From: an uncultured Limimonas sp.
Lineage (GTDB): Bacteria > Pseudomonadota > Alphaproteobacteria > Kiloniellales > Rhodovibrionaceae
NCBI GenBank assembly: GCA_913055855.1
Contig: CAJXKW010000012.1
Location: 1 to 37,408 of the forward strand
Length of the DNA: 37,408 bases
Reading direction: 5' to 3'
Shown here: positions 20,435 to 29,406 of the stretch, piece after piece
Layout: each line of letters starts with the position of its first letter
Numbering within the stretch: the stretch's first letter is position 1
Translations under genes and position numbers: made by a program
Notes under the pieces: model-generated
What the model was told of the DNA's origin: nothing
What the model saw: the letters and a program-made list of their open reading frames with translations, nothing else
Databases searched by the model: none

Positions 20435-20746
20435 TCAGTTCACCCCCGTGTGGAAGCCCACCGAATCCAGCTTCTTCTCGATGCGCACGAGATGGCTGGT
20501 CAGCCGGCTCTCGGTGTCGCGCAGGGTCTCCAGCGAGACGTAGCTGCGCGCAACGTCCACCTTGTGCCGGGCGAGTTCGTCGCGAACCGATTCCATCTCC
20601 TGGCTGACGCGGGTGACGCGGGTGTCCACGGCCGTGGTCAGCTCCCCGCGCACACGCCAGATCAGCAGCAGCAGCCCGGCGAGCGCGGGCACCTCCACCA
20701 CCGTCAGCCACCACACGATGTCCAGGCTCCAATCCGAAGGGGGCAT
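20435..20746 (-). CDS. Membrane-anchored coiled-coil phage lysis protein candidate
   Basis: 103 residues from ATG 20746 (AAGGA about 10 bases upstream). One hydrophobic segment near residues 8-28 is followed by a charged helix (about 32-95, VTRVSQEMESVRDELARHKV). This single-TM plus coiled-coil design is that of inner-membrane spanins (Rz-like) and some holins. Placement between large terminase and endolysin is that of gp18.5/Rz in T7-like phages. Which lysis role it has cannot be told. Confidence 0.55.
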   Translation of the reverse strand: MPPSDWSLDIVWWLTVVEVPALAGLLLLIWRVRGELTTAVDTRVTRVSQEMESVRDELARHKVDVARSYVSLETLRDTESRLTSHLVRIEKKLDSVGFHTGVN

Positions 20747-20769
20747 GGTTCCGGGTCCTTCACGTCGAT

Positions 20770-22257
20770 TCACACGTCGAAATCCTGGTGCGCCGCGCCG
20801 CCGGCCTGGCCGGGACGCCACGCGGGCCGCGCCGCGGGTGCGGCGAAGCGCGGCAGGCGCACCGGCTCCATGGCGAGGCAGCCGGCCACCGCATCCAGGC
20901 CGTCGTCCATCGCCCCGGCCGCGTCGGGACGCCACTCGCGCATCTCGCGCAGGAACGGCGTCTGCCGGACGCGCGCGTGGGCGTGGATGGCGCCCGCGGC
21001 CAGCGGCGCGTCCAGGGCGTCCAGGATGCGTTCGGCCTTGGGCCGCCGGTTGGCGACCTCGCGCACGGCGCAGGGCACGGCCGCCCGCGCCAGTTCGCGC
21101 CGGAGCAGACCGGGCAGGAAGCGGCCCAGACCGTTGGTCTCCAGGGTGATCGCGGGCAGGTAGTAGCGCCCGGCGAACGCCGCCGCCTGGCGGCAGAGCT
21201 GCGTGGCCTCGTCGACCTCGCCGCGCCGGTCCGGCGCGTGGGTCATGTACGACAAGGCGTGCAGGTAGTACCGGCCCTCGCCGTCCAGGAACACCGCGGC
21301 GATCACGCTGGAGTCGCCGCGCCCGGGGGCACCATAGGCCGGATCCCACCAGCAGCATGCCGAGACCAGGCGCCGGCCCATGAGGCTGAGCACCGACTCG
21401 CGGTTGCCCTCGGTGTAGACCAGCTCCGCGTCGTAGGGCACCAGCCGGTCCGGATCGAGCCGGCCCTCGGAAACCGCCACGGGCCGGAGCTGCATCTGGC
21501 TGGCGAACTTGTTGGGCCCGGTGCGCCGGCGCAGCCGGTCGATTTCCGCCGGCGGGTAGCGCGCGGGCCAGGCCGAGTCTCCCCGGTCGTCGAGCAGCGG
21601 CACTTCCAGGCGGTGAAAGCCGTCCAGGAAGGGCGCGTCCTCGTCGGCCTCGGGGCGCGCAGACTCGGCATAAATCGTATAATAGGTGTGCGGCGTGCCG
21701 ACGTAGAGCTGCACGCCGCCCGGGGTCAGGACGTATTCGATCTCCGCCAGCCGGCGGCGCAGCTCGGCGCGCTTCTCGGGCGTCTCACAGGTGTTCGGCA
21801 CCTCGACGTCGTCGCAGATCACCACGTCGGCGCGCGCACCGGTGACGTTGCCCGTCACCCCGCGCGCAAGCACTGAGGGATCGCGCAGGTCCAGGGCGCG
21901 CGCCACGGTGAAGCGGTCCCCCGCCCACTGCTCATTTTTCGCGGGTACCAACGGCGCCAGGAATGGGTGCGCCTCGACGATGCGCTTGACGTTGCGCACC
22001 ATCTTGACCGCCAGCGCCTGCTCCGCCGCCAGCACCAGGATGCGCAGGGACGCATCGGTCCCCAGCAACCAGGCGCAGAACAGGCCCACCAGGGTGGACT
22101 TGCCCGCCCCGCGGAAGGCCATGAGCAGCCAGTGCGCCGAGCCTTCGCGCCAGCGCGCCTCCAGCCAGTCGGCCATCCGCAGGTGAATGGCGGGCGTGGC
22201 CATGCCCTGGCGCCGGTACCAGACCCAGACGAACTCGGCGAAGCCGGGGACGTTCAC
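20770..22257 (-). CDS. Phage terminase large subunit
   Basis: ATP-driven DNA packaging motor and nuclease. 495 residues from GTG 22257, which overlaps the small-subunit stop by 4 bases (GTGA). Walker A is FRGAGKST (48-55), Walker B VVICDD (145-150) followed by EVPNT, a TPHTYY coupling motif lies at 188-193. The RNase H-like nuclease has WWDPAYG (Asp305) and further Asp/Glu in the LETNGLGRF and MDDGLDAVAG regions. Sequence and gene order agree with T7/BPP-1-type TerL. Confidence 0.93.
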   Translation of the reverse strand: MNVPGFAEFVWVWYRRQGMATPAIHLRMADWLEARWREGSAHWLLMAFRGAGKSTLVGLFCAWLLGTDASLRILVLAAEQALAVKMVRNVKRIVEAHPFLAPLVPAKNEQWAGDRFTVARALDLRDPSVLARGVTGNVTGARADVVICDDVEVPNTCETPEKRAELRRRLAEIEYVLTPGGVQLYVGTPHTYYTIYAESARPEADEDAPFLDGFHRLEVPLLDDRGDSAWPARYPPAEIDRLRRRTGPNKFASQMQLRPVAVSEGRLDPDRLVPYDAELVYTEGNRESVLSLMGRRLVSACCWWDPAYGAPGRGDSSVIAAVFLDGEGRYYLHALSYMTHAPDRRGEVDEATQLCRQAAAFAGRYYLPAITLETNGLGRFLPGLLRRELARAAVPCAVREVANRRPKAERILDALDAPLAAGAIHAHARVRQTPFLREMREWRPDAAGAMDDGLDAVAGCLAMEPVRLPRFAAPAARPAWRPGQAGGAAHQDFDV

Positions 22258-22562
22258 CCGTCGGTCCGCAGCCGGGCCACCGCCGTGCGCGCCTCGCGCA
22301 CCAGCTCGCCCAGGGCCGCCCGTTCCTCGGCGGCGTCCGGCGGTGTGCGCGACTCCGCCGGGGCCGCCTGTTCGAGCAGCTTGAGGGCCGTCTCCACGTG
22401 GCCCAGCGCCGCCTTGCAGCCCGCCTGGAAGTTGGCGAAGGCACGCGCCTCCTGTGGGGGTTCCGCCTGCGCGAACTGGTCGTAGTGGTCCATGGCCCGT
22501 TCCAGGGCGGCCGGCACCCGCGCCGCCACCGCGCGGCGGGCCGTATCGGGGTCGGATGTCAT
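22254..22562 (-). CDS. Probable terminase small subunit
   Basis: 102 residues from ATG 22562. Mostly helical: AARVPAALERAMDHYDQFAQ and FQAGCKAALGHVETALKLLE. No HTH is obvious. It overlaps the large terminase start by 4 bases, and in T7-like order gp18 (small subunit) precedes gp19, so position is the main support. It could instead be another packaging accessory. Confidence 0.55.
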   Translation of the reverse strand: MTSDPDTARRAVAARVPAALERAMDHYDQFAQAEPPQEARAFANFQAGCKAALGHVETALKLLEQAAPAESRTPPDAAEERAALGELVREARTAVARLRTDG

Positions 22563-22616
22563 GGGAACGTGCCCTCTCATTGCGATTGAGTCGGGTTGGG
22601 TATGGCGAACACACGA

Positions 22617-22676
22617 CCTCACCTTGAGCCTGTCGAAAGGTGAGGCCCTCATGCCTCGACAGGCTCAGCATCAGGG
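22617..22676. repeat. REP-like hairpin pair inside the prophage
   Basis: Hairpin A: CCTCACCTT at 22617-22625 with AAGGTGAGG at 22637-22645, loop GAGCCTGTCGA. Hairpin B: CCCTCATGC at 22647-22655 with GCATCAGGG at 22668-22676, one mismatch, loop containing CGACAGGCTC. Same loop family as at 6551-6642 with the two orientations in the reverse order. Sits between the tail fibre and small terminase genes. Confidence 0.75.
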
Positions 22677-22706
22677 CTGGCCCGCTAAAGCCGGCGCATG
22701 GCGCCA

Positions 22707-24395
22707 TCACCCGGTCACCGCCGCGAGCTGGCTGTCCGACAGCTTGGCGTTCCAGACGGCGACGCGGCGGATATGGCCGCGCCACTGCTCGCCGCCGCTG
22801 TGGTGGTTGCCCAGGCGCAGCATGGTGAAGCCCGAGGGATCGGTGATGCTGTCGGCGGCGTGCGCGCTGCCGTCGACGTACAGGGTGCGCTCGCCACCGC
22901 CCAGGCGCAGGCCGAGGGTGTGGCGCACGCCGTCGCCACCCCAGCCGCCGGTCAGGCCGGAGATGCTGCCCTGCCCGCTTCCCGCGGCCTTGGTGTACCA
23001 GGACAGCTTCTGCGCCCACTCGGCCCAGTACAGGGTGTGCCGGTTGGCGTCGCCGCCGTCGTCGAGGCTGAACAGGCGCGAGCCCTCGTCCGTGGGCACG
23101 TCCGGATAATCCACGGCGAGCACGAGGGTCGCATGCGCCGGCGCGAACCAGGCGAGATCCGTCGCCGAAACCACGTCCGCGGCCCGCGTCGCACCGTTGT
23201 CGGCGGGCGTTTCGATGAGGCTGGTGGCATCGCTGCCCGCCTCGCACTGGAACGCCGTGACCCCGCCACTGGGCGTGAAGGTGACCGCGCCGCCGCTGGC
23301 CAGGGTGAAAGTGAACGGCGCATCCGCGGTCGCCGTCCCGGACGCCGCGCCGGTAATCTCGACCTGCCCCGTCCCCGCCATGGCGACGGTGTGTACCCCG
23401 GCGTTCAGCGTCCGCGTCTGGGTCGCCGGGTTGAAGCTGTCGTGCAGGACGTTGGTACGTTCCGCCTCGATGAGCGCACCCAGCGGCTCGCCCGTGGCCG
23501 GGTCGTGGTCCAGGCGCAGCGTGTCCGGCCCGGCGGTCACCCGTTCGCCGCGCGCGTCACGATAGGTGGCGGCACCGGCCCGGGTGACGCGTAGCGCGTC
23601 GAGACCCAGGCCGAGCAGGCCGTCGAAGGCCCAGGCGGGCGGCACGGCGATGCCGGGGAACGCCAGGCCCCAGCGTACCTGCTGCACCGCCAGGTCGATG
23701 CGCCGGCGCTCGCCGGGCATGGTGCCGGTGACGCTGTCCGCGGCGTCCTGCGCCGTCTGCGCGGCGTCGCTCGCGCTGGCGGCGGACCCGCTGGCGTCGG
23801 CGGCACTGGCGCCGGCGCTGTCCGCGGCCGATTGCGCCGTGTTCGCCGCGCTCTGGGCCGTGTCGGCGGCCGTCGAGGCGGTGCTGGCGTCCGTGCCCGC
23901 CTGCTCGGCGAGGGTGCGCAGGTCGGGCAGGGTCTCCGGCCGGCCCTCGGTATCGAAGGCGAGAACGGTGTCCGCGCGCGACGCCTTGTCGGGCAGCACG
24001 AGGTCGTCCGCCGCATCGTGCGGCGCGCGCCGGATGGCGCGCCGTGCCGCGGCCTCGACCTGCTGCACCATCATGGCGAGGTGGTCGAGGTCGGCGTTGA
24101 GCGCGCTGGCGCGGAAGTCGCCCGCCGCCGTAAAGTCCCCCGTACGCGCCACCGGCATGTCGCGGTACAGGGTCAGGCGCGTGCCCGCGGCCGGTGGGCT
24201 GGCGAAGGTGACGGTGCCACCGTCGGACTCGCCCACGCCGCTGATGCTGTAGCCGCCCGGATCCGCGCCGCTGCCGTCGCGCACGGCGAGATCGCCGGCG
24301 GCCGTGACGGGGAACGGAAAGGTGAACACCGTCTGTGTCCCGTCGGCGAGGTATTGCACGACGGGCTGGGTATCGGGGACCGTAAGCTCGGTCAT
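22707..24395 (-). CDS. Phage tail fibre with T7-type N-terminus and LamG-like C-terminus
   Basis: 562 residues from ATG 24395, with AGGAGG 6 bases upstream. The N-terminal ~150 residues (QYLADGTQTVFTFPFPV, GGTVTFASPPAAGTRLTLYR, LNADLDHLAMMVQQVEAAAR) match the gp17-type virion-binding part. Residues about 185-245 are an Ala/Ser/Asp-rich repeat (TAQSAANTAQSAADSAG) that likely forms a trimeric stalk. The C-terminal ~200 residues have the laminin-G/concanavalin look (RLFSLDDGGDANRHTLYW, LGLRLGGGERTLYVDG, RHIRRVAVWNAKLSDSQ-like end) expected to bind a cell-surface glycan. Confidence 0.85.
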   Translation of the reverse strand: MTELTVPDTQPVVQYLADGTQTVFTFPFPVTAAGDLAVRDGSGADPGGYSISGVGESDGGTVTFASPPAAGTRLTLYRDMPVARTGDFTAAGDFRASALNADLDHLAMMVQQVEAAARRAIRRAPHDAADDLVLPDKASRADTVLAFDTEGRPETLPDLRTLAEQAGTDASTASTAADTAQSAANTAQSAADSAGASAADASGSAASASDAAQTAQDAADSVTGTMPGERRRIDLAVQQVRWGLAFPGIAVPPAWAFDGLLGLGLDALRVTRAGAATYRDARGERVTAGPDTLRLDHDPATGEPLGALIEAERTNVLHDSFNPATQTRTLNAGVHTVAMAGTGQVEITGAASGTATADAPFTFTLASGGAVTFTPSGGVTAFQCEAGSDATSLIETPADNGATRAADVVSATDLAWFAPAHATLVLAVDYPDVPTDEGSRLFSLDDGGDANRHTLYWAEWAQKLSWYTKAAGSGQGSISGLTGGWGGDGVRHTLGLRLGGGERTLYVDGSAHAADSITDPSGFTMLRLGNHHSGGEQWRGHIRRVAVWNAKLSDSQLAAVTG

Positions 24396-24489
24396 CTGCG
24401 CCCTCCTTTCGATACGGGAAGATGGGCGAAAAGCGACGGCCGGGATTCCCAGATCCCGGCCGGCAATGAACCTTGGCCGTGGCTGAGCC

Positions 24490-25200
24490 CTACAGGTTCC
24501 GCGTCCGGAGCTGGCGGGCCAGGCCCAGCTCGGCCCGGCGGCGCGTTTCGGCAACGTCGAGCAGGTTCGACTTGCGCTGCTGGGAAATGGCGTCCAGGCG
24601 CGTCTCCGTGGCCGCATCGTCGAACGCCTGGTCGCGTTCGCTGTGATCGTCCAGGCCGGCCTGGACGGCTTCGCTCGACGTGCTGCCGGCGACACCGTTG
24701 GCCGCTGCGCGGGCGCGCTGGCCCGCCTTCGCCTCGCGCAGCCGGCGCCGGCGCTCGACCATGCGCTCGTCGCGTTCCAGCAGGGTCTTGTCGCGCTCGC
24801 GCTCGGCCTCCTCGAGGATCGCCTTGACCTCCGGATCCTCGTCCAGCGGCGGCGGCTGAATTTCCACGGGGCGGTTCATGCGCGCCTCCTCGACACGGGC
24901 GTCGGCGCGGATCTCCGCCTCGCGCACCTGGGCGCGCGTCTGCGCCCGCTGGCGCGCCATGGCCGCCTGACGCTCGGCGGCGGCCTTCTGGCGCTGGAAC
25001 TCCAGCCGCTGGCGTGCCAGCTCCGCCTCGCGCTCGGCTTGCCGGCGGGCCTGGCGCTGTTCCATGCGCGCCTGACGCAGTTGCGCGTTGGCCTGCGTCT
25101 GCGCCTGCCGGTATCCGCCATAGCTTTGCACCCCCGAGGTGAGAACGTCGCTGCCCCCGCTGACCAGGGAGGAGGCGACACTGCTTCCGATCGAACCCAT
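24490..25200 (-). CDS. Coiled-coil internal virion protein (gp14-like position)
   Basis: 236 residues from ATG 25200, sharing one base with the previous stop (TGATG). A short Gly/Ser-rich start (SSVASSLVSGGSDVLTSGVQ) is followed by a very long charged helix rich in Arg, Gln, Ala and Glu (about 30-125) and a second helix ending RRRAELGLARQL. The position after tail tube B and before the fibre is that of T7 gp14, an ejected internal protein. Sequence gives no other clue, so the role is by position. Confidence 0.6.
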   Translation of the reverse strand: MGSIGSSVASSLVSGGSDVLTSGVQSYGGYRQAQTQANAQLRQARMEQRQARRQAEREAELARQRLEFQRQKAAAERQAAMARQRAQTRAQVREAEIRADARVEEARMNRPVEIQPPPLDEDPEVKAILEEAERERDKTLLERDERMVERRRRLREAKAGQRARAAANGVAGSTSSEAVQAGLDDHSERDQAFDDAATETRLDAISQQRKSNLLDVAETRRRAELGLARQLRTRNL

Positions 25201-27110
25201 CAGTCGTTCACCTTCATTTCCGTTGTTACCGCCAGAAGCGTGAAGGGCAGCGGGCGCGTGCCCAGGATGCGCCACACCGGCTCGCGCCCGGCCGACCGCC
25301 AGCCCAGGGCGCGCACGCTCGCGTCGCCGGTGACCGAGGGCGGCGGCGCGTCGAGGACCTGCTCGCCGAATTCCCGATCGAGCACGGGCTCCGGCCCATC
25401 GCCCACGTCCACGCGCAGATCGGCCGTCTCTTGGACGCGGAACGTCGCCTGCACGAGGCGCGTGCGCGTGGCGTAGCTGAGCCCCATGGCGTTCTCGGGC
25501 AGCGGCGGCAGCGGCGCGACCTCGTGGGTGAAGCCCAGCCCGGCGGTGACCGCGGCGGCCGGCTCGTCCAGCTCGATTTCGCCGTTGCTCACGGTTTGCG
25601 GCGGCTTCACCCGGCCGTCGGCAAGGATCTGCACCTGCTGCCCGTCCAGATGGTCGAGCCCGGACCACGTCGTGGTCGCCGGGTCGGCCGTGCCGGTCAT
25701 GGCGCTGTCCAGCGCCACCTCGGGCTCCAGGACCTCCAGGAAGGCACCGTTCTCGCGCGCCACCATGAGGTAGACGAAGCCGCCCACCACCGCGAGCGAG
25801 ATGACCTGCCCCTGGGTGACCTGCGCCGTCCAGGCGGTGACCTGTTCGGCGCGGTACTGCGTGAGGCGCGCGATGGTGCCGTCGGCGCGCACGCCATAGA
25901 CCAGTCGCCGGTCCGGCTCGTAGTCGAGGTCGATGATGTCGTCGACCTGGTGCCGGGCGAGAAGGCTCAGGTCGCTCGTGGTGAAGCTGTGCTCCACGTC
26001 CGCAACGGTGAACTCGCTGACCTTGTTGCCATTGCGCGAAACGAACAGGGTCGCGCCGTCGACGTCGCGCGGCGGCACATACCGGTCGGTGCGCGAGCCG
26101 ATGCGGGTCTGGCGCCTGGCCTGGACCGTCTTGGGCGTGAGCGGCTCGCCGGTGATGAGCCACTCGCCGCCGCTGGTGAAGACCTGTAGCTCACCGCGCG
26201 AGAGCATGCCGCGGACAGCATTGACCTCGCCGGAGAGCAGCTCGAAGTGAATCGCCTCGTCGTCCAGGCCGGTGCCGGGGTCGAAGTTGAAGATGTCGTT
26301 GATGTGCGACATCCAGACGTGGTTCGGCAGGCGCGCTGCCCCGCCCAGCACCAGCCGGCTCTGGTGGAAGGCGATCGTGTTGGGCCAGCCGCGCGCCGGC
26401 GAGATCGCCGCCTCGCTCCAGTCGCGCGTGGTATTGGCGGTGTCCAGCTCGGCCTGAACCGCCGCTTCGGCCTCCGTCGCTCCGGTCACCGAGGCGATTT
26501 TCACCTCGCCGCCGTTCAGGCGGAAGGGCACGCCGATGTGCGTGTCCGCATCGAAGGTCGGGTGATCCACGGTGATGGTGATGGTCCCGCTGGTGCCGCT
26601 CGGGGTCATCTCGGATTCCGGCGGGGCGAACTTGTGGTGGGGGATCAACTCCCGGCCTTTCGTATCGAAGGCGAAGCGGATGTCGTCGATGCGCCAGTCC
26701 CCCGGCCCCTGCCGGGTGATCTTGCGCGGGCGCAGCTCCGGGTGCGCGATGAACAGGGTGTCGGCGCTCTGCACCCAGACGATGTCGTGGAGCATGTGCT
26801 CGCGCCACGGCGCGCTGATGTTGCCCTGGATGAGCGTGCCGTCCTGGTAGACGTCGAGGCGCTCGTGGGTGAGCACCAGCAAATAGAACTGCGCCGTGCT
26901 GAACTCGAAGCCGATCAGCCGCCCCTCGCCCGGCAGCTCCGCCAGGAACTGCATGCCCCGGCGCCGGCTCACCCCGCCCGTGGGATGGAGGAGCACGTTG
27001 CGCAGCGTGGACGCGCCGTTCTCGTAGGCGCGCAGGTCGGCGCGGCCGAGCAGCATGGGGTCCAGCTCGCCGGCGGTGAAATTCGTGTGCAGCTTGTATT
27101 GCCGGGTCAT
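25200..27110 (-). CDS. Tail tube protein B-like (gp12-like nozzle)
   Basis: 636 residues from ATG 27110, overlapping the previous gene by 4 bases (ATGA). Opening YKLHTNFTAGELDPMLLGRA then ENGASTLRNVLLHPTGGVSR is the signature of podophage tail nozzle proteins, followed by HQSRLVLGGAARLPNHVWMS and ELQVFTSGGEWLITGEPLTP in the propeller body. It forms the lower tail tube through which DNA passes. Near full length for the family. Confidence 0.88.
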   Translation of the reverse strand: MTRQYKLHTNFTAGELDPMLLGRADLRAYENGASTLRNVLLHPTGGVSRRRGMQFLAELPGEGRLIGFEFSTAQFYLLVLTHERLDVYQDGTLIQGNISAPWREHMLHDIVWVQSADTLFIAHPELRPRKITRQGPGDWRIDDIRFAFDTKGRELIPHHKFAPPESEMTPSGTSGTITITVDHPTFDADTHIGVPFRLNGGEVKIASVTGATEAEAAVQAELDTANTTRDWSEAAISPARGWPNTIAFHQSRLVLGGAARLPNHVWMSHINDIFNFDPGTGLDDEAIHFELLSGEVNAVRGMLSRGELQVFTSGGEWLITGEPLTPKTVQARRQTRIGSRTDRYVPPRDVDGATLFVSRNGNKVSEFTVADVEHSFTTSDLSLLARHQVDDIIDLDYEPDRRLVYGVRADGTIARLTQYRAEQVTAWTAQVTQGQVISLAVVGGFVYLMVARENGAFLEVLEPEVALDSAMTGTADPATTTWSGLDHLDGQQVQILADGRVKPPQTVSNGEIELDEPAAAVTAGLGFTHEVAPLPPLPENAMGLSYATRTRLVQATFRVQETADLRVDVGDGPEPVLDREFGEQVLDAPPPSVTGDASVRALGWRSAGREPVWRILGTRPLPFTLLAVTTEMKVND

Positions 27111-27679
27111 GCGCCGCGCACCTCCACCAGCGGGAAGTCGCGCACGCGCGGCGGGGTGTCCTGCTGCGCGTCGACGTGCCGGGCGCGCCGGCTCGTGTCC
27201 TCGGCCAGGCGGGCCAGCGCCTCCGCCCGGCTGGTGCTCTCGGTCAACGGCAGGCACAGGTCGGCCGCCAGACGCGCCGTGAGCGCGCCGTCGAAGAACG
27301 GCGGAAAGTCCTGCTCGTGCGCGCGGAAGACGTAGGTCAGCACCACCGCCTCGGCGTCGGTGTGCAGCCGGCCCGCCGCGATGCGGTACGCGAGGCCGCG
27401 TCCCGACCCGCCGTCGCCCGCCGAAAGGGCGCGCAGGAAATCGTGGGGAAGCTGATAGGCGTAGCGGAAGTCCGCTGCCGGCTCGGCGTTCAGGCGCGGC
27501 AGGCGCGCCTGCGCCGTGGCGAAGGACCACGGATGGGCGGAGAGCAATGCATCCCGGATGCCCGGATACAGGCGCCGGCAGACCATCGCCTCCGTGCCCG
27601 TCTCGTCCAGGCTCGCGATGGGCCGCGCACCCAGCGTGATCAGGGCGCGCGCGCACAATGCGGCCGCGGATTGGGCCAT
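27107..27679 (-). CDS. Tail tube protein A-like (gp11-like adaptor)
   Basis: 190 residues from ATG 27679; GAGGAG lies 10 bases upstream. SAAALCARALITLGARPIAS, RRLYPGIRDALLSAHPWSFA and DFRYAYQLPHDFLRALS fit the gp11-like adaptor that links portal and nozzle. C-terminal FDGALTARLAADLCLPLTES completes the helical bundle. Coupled to the gp12-like gene by a 4-base overlap. Confidence 0.85.
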   Translation of the reverse strand: MAQSAAALCARALITLGARPIASLDETGTEAMVCRRLYPGIRDALLSAHPWSFATAQARLPRLNAEPAADFRYAYQLPHDFLRALSAGDGGSGRGLAYRIAAGRLHTDAEAVVLTYVFRAHEQDFPPFFDGALTARLAADLCLPLTESTSRAEALARLAEDTSRRARHVDAQQDTPPRVRDFPLVEVRGA

Positions 27680-27726
27680 GGCGGTCGTCTCCTCGATCGT
27701 GGCGTGGTGTAACGAAAGGCCGGAAC

Positions 27727-27765
27727 GCAAAGCGCCCCGCCGGGCGTGCCAGCGGGGCGCTTTGC
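27727..27765 (-). terminator. Strong hairpin between decoration and tail tube A genes
   Basis: Perfect 14-bp inverted repeat, GCAAAGCGCCCCGC and GCGGGGCGCTTTGC, 11-base loop. It lies 30 bases after the decoration-like gene and before the tail genes, so it probably attenuates transcription between head and tail modules. Confidence 0.65.
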
Positions 27766-27794
27766 ATGCTTTCGGCCGAGGGCGCGGTCGCCCG

Positions 27795-28064
27795 TCAGTC
27801 GGTGTCGGCGTCGGCGAAACGGGTCATGTCGGCGACGTCCACGGTGCCGCCGCTGTTGCTCGTGACCACGAACATGCCGGCGCTGCCGGCGCCGTCGGTG
27901 TCCGCGTTGGCGAGGATCATGTCGCCCACACGCAGCATTTCCTCGGCCGCGTTGAAGTAGCCCTGGGTGTCAACGTCACTCGCCGGGTCGACGGTGGTGT
28001 AGTGCCACAGGGTAAAACCGTTGGCATAGGCGAGTACGCTCAGGTTGCGCGCCTTGAAGGCCAT
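27795..28064 (-). CDS. Probable head decoration/cement protein (Bbp16-like position)
   Basis: 89 residues from ATG 28064, with AAGGAGG 8 bases upstream. LAYANGFTLWHYTTVDPASD, GYFNAAEEMLRVGDMILANA and SGMFVVTSNSGGTVDVADMT read as a small beta-rich protein commonly found next to BPP-1-type capsid genes. It probably sits on the capsid surface; assignment is mainly by neighbourhood and pattern. Confidence 0.65.
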   Translation of the reverse strand: MAFKARNLSVLAYANGFTLWHYTTVDPASDVDTQGYFNAAEEMLRVGDMILANADTDGAGSAGMFVVTSNSGGTVDVADMTRFADADTD

Positions 28065-28113
28065 GGCGCGTTCCTCCTTGCGGATTCGGTTCCAGGTTCA
28101 GGCGATCTTGGCG

Positions 28114-28938
28114 TCAGGATTCGAGCGCCGGCATCTTGACCACGCCCGTGTCGTCGATCAGGCACGCGCCCTGCGACATCATGTTATTCACGAAGTGCGC
28201 GGCGCGGTCGCCGTGCCAGGTGATGTCCGAGGTCACGTCGGCGCCGCTGGCGTGGCCCACGGCCGTCTTGTGGTACCAGTAGCAGGTGCGCACGCCGGTG
28301 CTTGTGTCGATGGGCAGGCCGGCGTGCGGAATCCACAGCGTGCCCAGCCAGCGCTTGGCCTGGGTGCCGCGCCAGGGCAGCTCTTCCGCGCCGACGTAGT
28401 CGGCGTTGGCGAACTCCTCGAGCAGCAGCAGGTCGGACCACTGCTTCCAGCCGATGACGGCGTAGCGCTCGCCGTCGTCCGGCACGTTTTGGTCGCCCAA
28501 GATCTCGAAGGCCTGGAGAACCTTCGCCCGGGTGAGCCCGTCGGTGCCGTCGCCGGCGGTCTTATCGGCATCGGCGAGCGCATCGATGATGAGGTCGTCG
28601 GTCTTGCGGCCCAGGGCGTAGGCGCCCGCCTTGGCGATCACCATGCGCTCGTCGATGTTGACCTTGAGCTCGTCCAGCTTGTCCACCCAGTCGCCGGCGT
28701 AATAATCGACCAGCTCGCACTCCACCGTGGCGTGGTCCATCTGCATCGGGGGCACCGGGGCGTTGCGCGCCTTGGTGGTCGCCTCACCCTTGCCCACCTT
28801 CTGGAAGGTCGTGGTGGCGCCCTTGATGTTGGACTTGCTGCGCACGGTCTCACGCAGCTTGGAGCCCTGGCGCTGATAGGCCTGGTGCACCTCCTGCTGG
28901 AAGTGCTTGATGAAGGCCTTGTCGATCTGGTTCGACAT
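28114..28938 (-). CDS. Major capsid protein (BPP-1/Bbp17-like)
   Basis: 274 residues from ATG 28938 with AAGGAG 6 bases upstream. DKAFIKHFQQEVHQAYQRQG, NIKGATTTFQKVGKGEATTK, VDYYAGDWVDKLDELKVNID and ERMVIAKAGAYALGRKTDDL, then RTCYWYHKTAVGHASG and DITWHGDRAAHFVNNMMSQG follow the pattern of capsid proteins of podoviral prophages. It likely has an HK97-type fold without a large scaffold domain; a separate scaffold gene is encoded upstream. Confidence 0.88.
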   Translation of the reverse strand: MSNQIDKAFIKHFQQEVHQAYQRQGSKLRETVRSKSNIKGATTTFQKVGKGEATTKARNAPVPPMQMDHATVECELVDYYAGDWVDKLDELKVNIDERMVIAKAGAYALGRKTDDLIIDALADADKTAGDGTDGLTRAKVLQAFEILGDQNVPDDGERYAVIGWKQWSDLLLLEEFANADYVGAEELPWRGTQAKRWLGTLWIPHAGLPIDTSTGVRTCYWYHKTAVGHASGADVTSDITWHGDRAAHFVNNMMSQGACLIDDTGVVKMPALES

Positions 28939-29106
28939 GGTCGCTCCTTTCGCTATTCACGATTTGTTCCTTCCGGCGGTGCGGTTCTCCCGGAACGTCC
29001 CGGGGCCGCCCCGCCGGGCGGTCACCGACCGGGCCGCGTCCGTGCCGGACCCGGTTGACCGGCGGCGGGCGATCAAAGGCCGTGTCGGGAAAGAAAGGCC
29101 CTAACG

Positions 29107-29132
29107 AAAAACGCCGCCCGAGCGGGCGGCGT
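29107..29132 (-). terminator. Rho-independent terminator downstream of small gene
   Basis: Nine-base inverted repeat, ACGCCGCCC and GGGCGGCGT, 4-base loop, followed on the minus strand by TTTTT. It lies 47 bases past the stop at 29179 and upstream of the capsid gene. The 29,133-29,178 and 28,939-29,106 stretches hold no gene; the latter must carry a promoter if the terminator works. Confidence 0.8.
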
Positions 29133-29178
29133 GACGTAACACAAGAAACATATATTTGCAGGCTGAGGCGGGCGGCCG

Positions 29179-29406
29179 TCAGCCGAGCTTCGGGACGGAG
29201 CCGGCATCAGAGGGATCGTCCGCCTCCTCGACCGCGTCGGCGTCCTGCCGCGTCGCCGCATGCTCGACCTGCGCCCGGCGGATGGCCGCCTGGAAGTGCG
29301 GGTCGTTTTCCGGCTCGACCGCCGGCCGATGCCGCAGACGCCCATCCAGTGCAGCCTGATAACAGGCGGCACTGACACGCTTCAACTGTTCGCGCGAGTG
29401 ACGCAT
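29179..29406 (-). CDS. Small phage protein of unknown function
   Basis: 75 residues from ATG 29406; GGAGG sits 5 bases upstream. Helical and charged (SREQLKRVSAACYQAALDGR, FQAAIRRAQVEHAATRQDAD) with an acidic tail. The ribosome site lies in a small hairpin, AACCT at 29410-29414 with AGGTT at 29418-29422, which would partly hide it. Located between the extra gene and the terminator before the capsid gene. Not recognised. Confidence 0.6.
   Translation of the reverse strand: MRHSREQLKRVSAACYQAALDGRLRHRPAVEPENDPHFQAAIRRAQVEHAATRQDADAVEEADDPSDAGSVPKLG

Noticed and set aside
21670..21690. TATAAT-like string on the plus strand in the large terminase gene
   Set aside because: Lies within conserved coding sequence (TYYTIYAESA) and no gene starts downstream on that strand.
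22707..24395. Diversity-generating retroelement near the tail fibre, as in phage BPP-1
   Set aside because: No reverse transcriptase, accessory gene or template/variable repeat is visible around the fibre gene.
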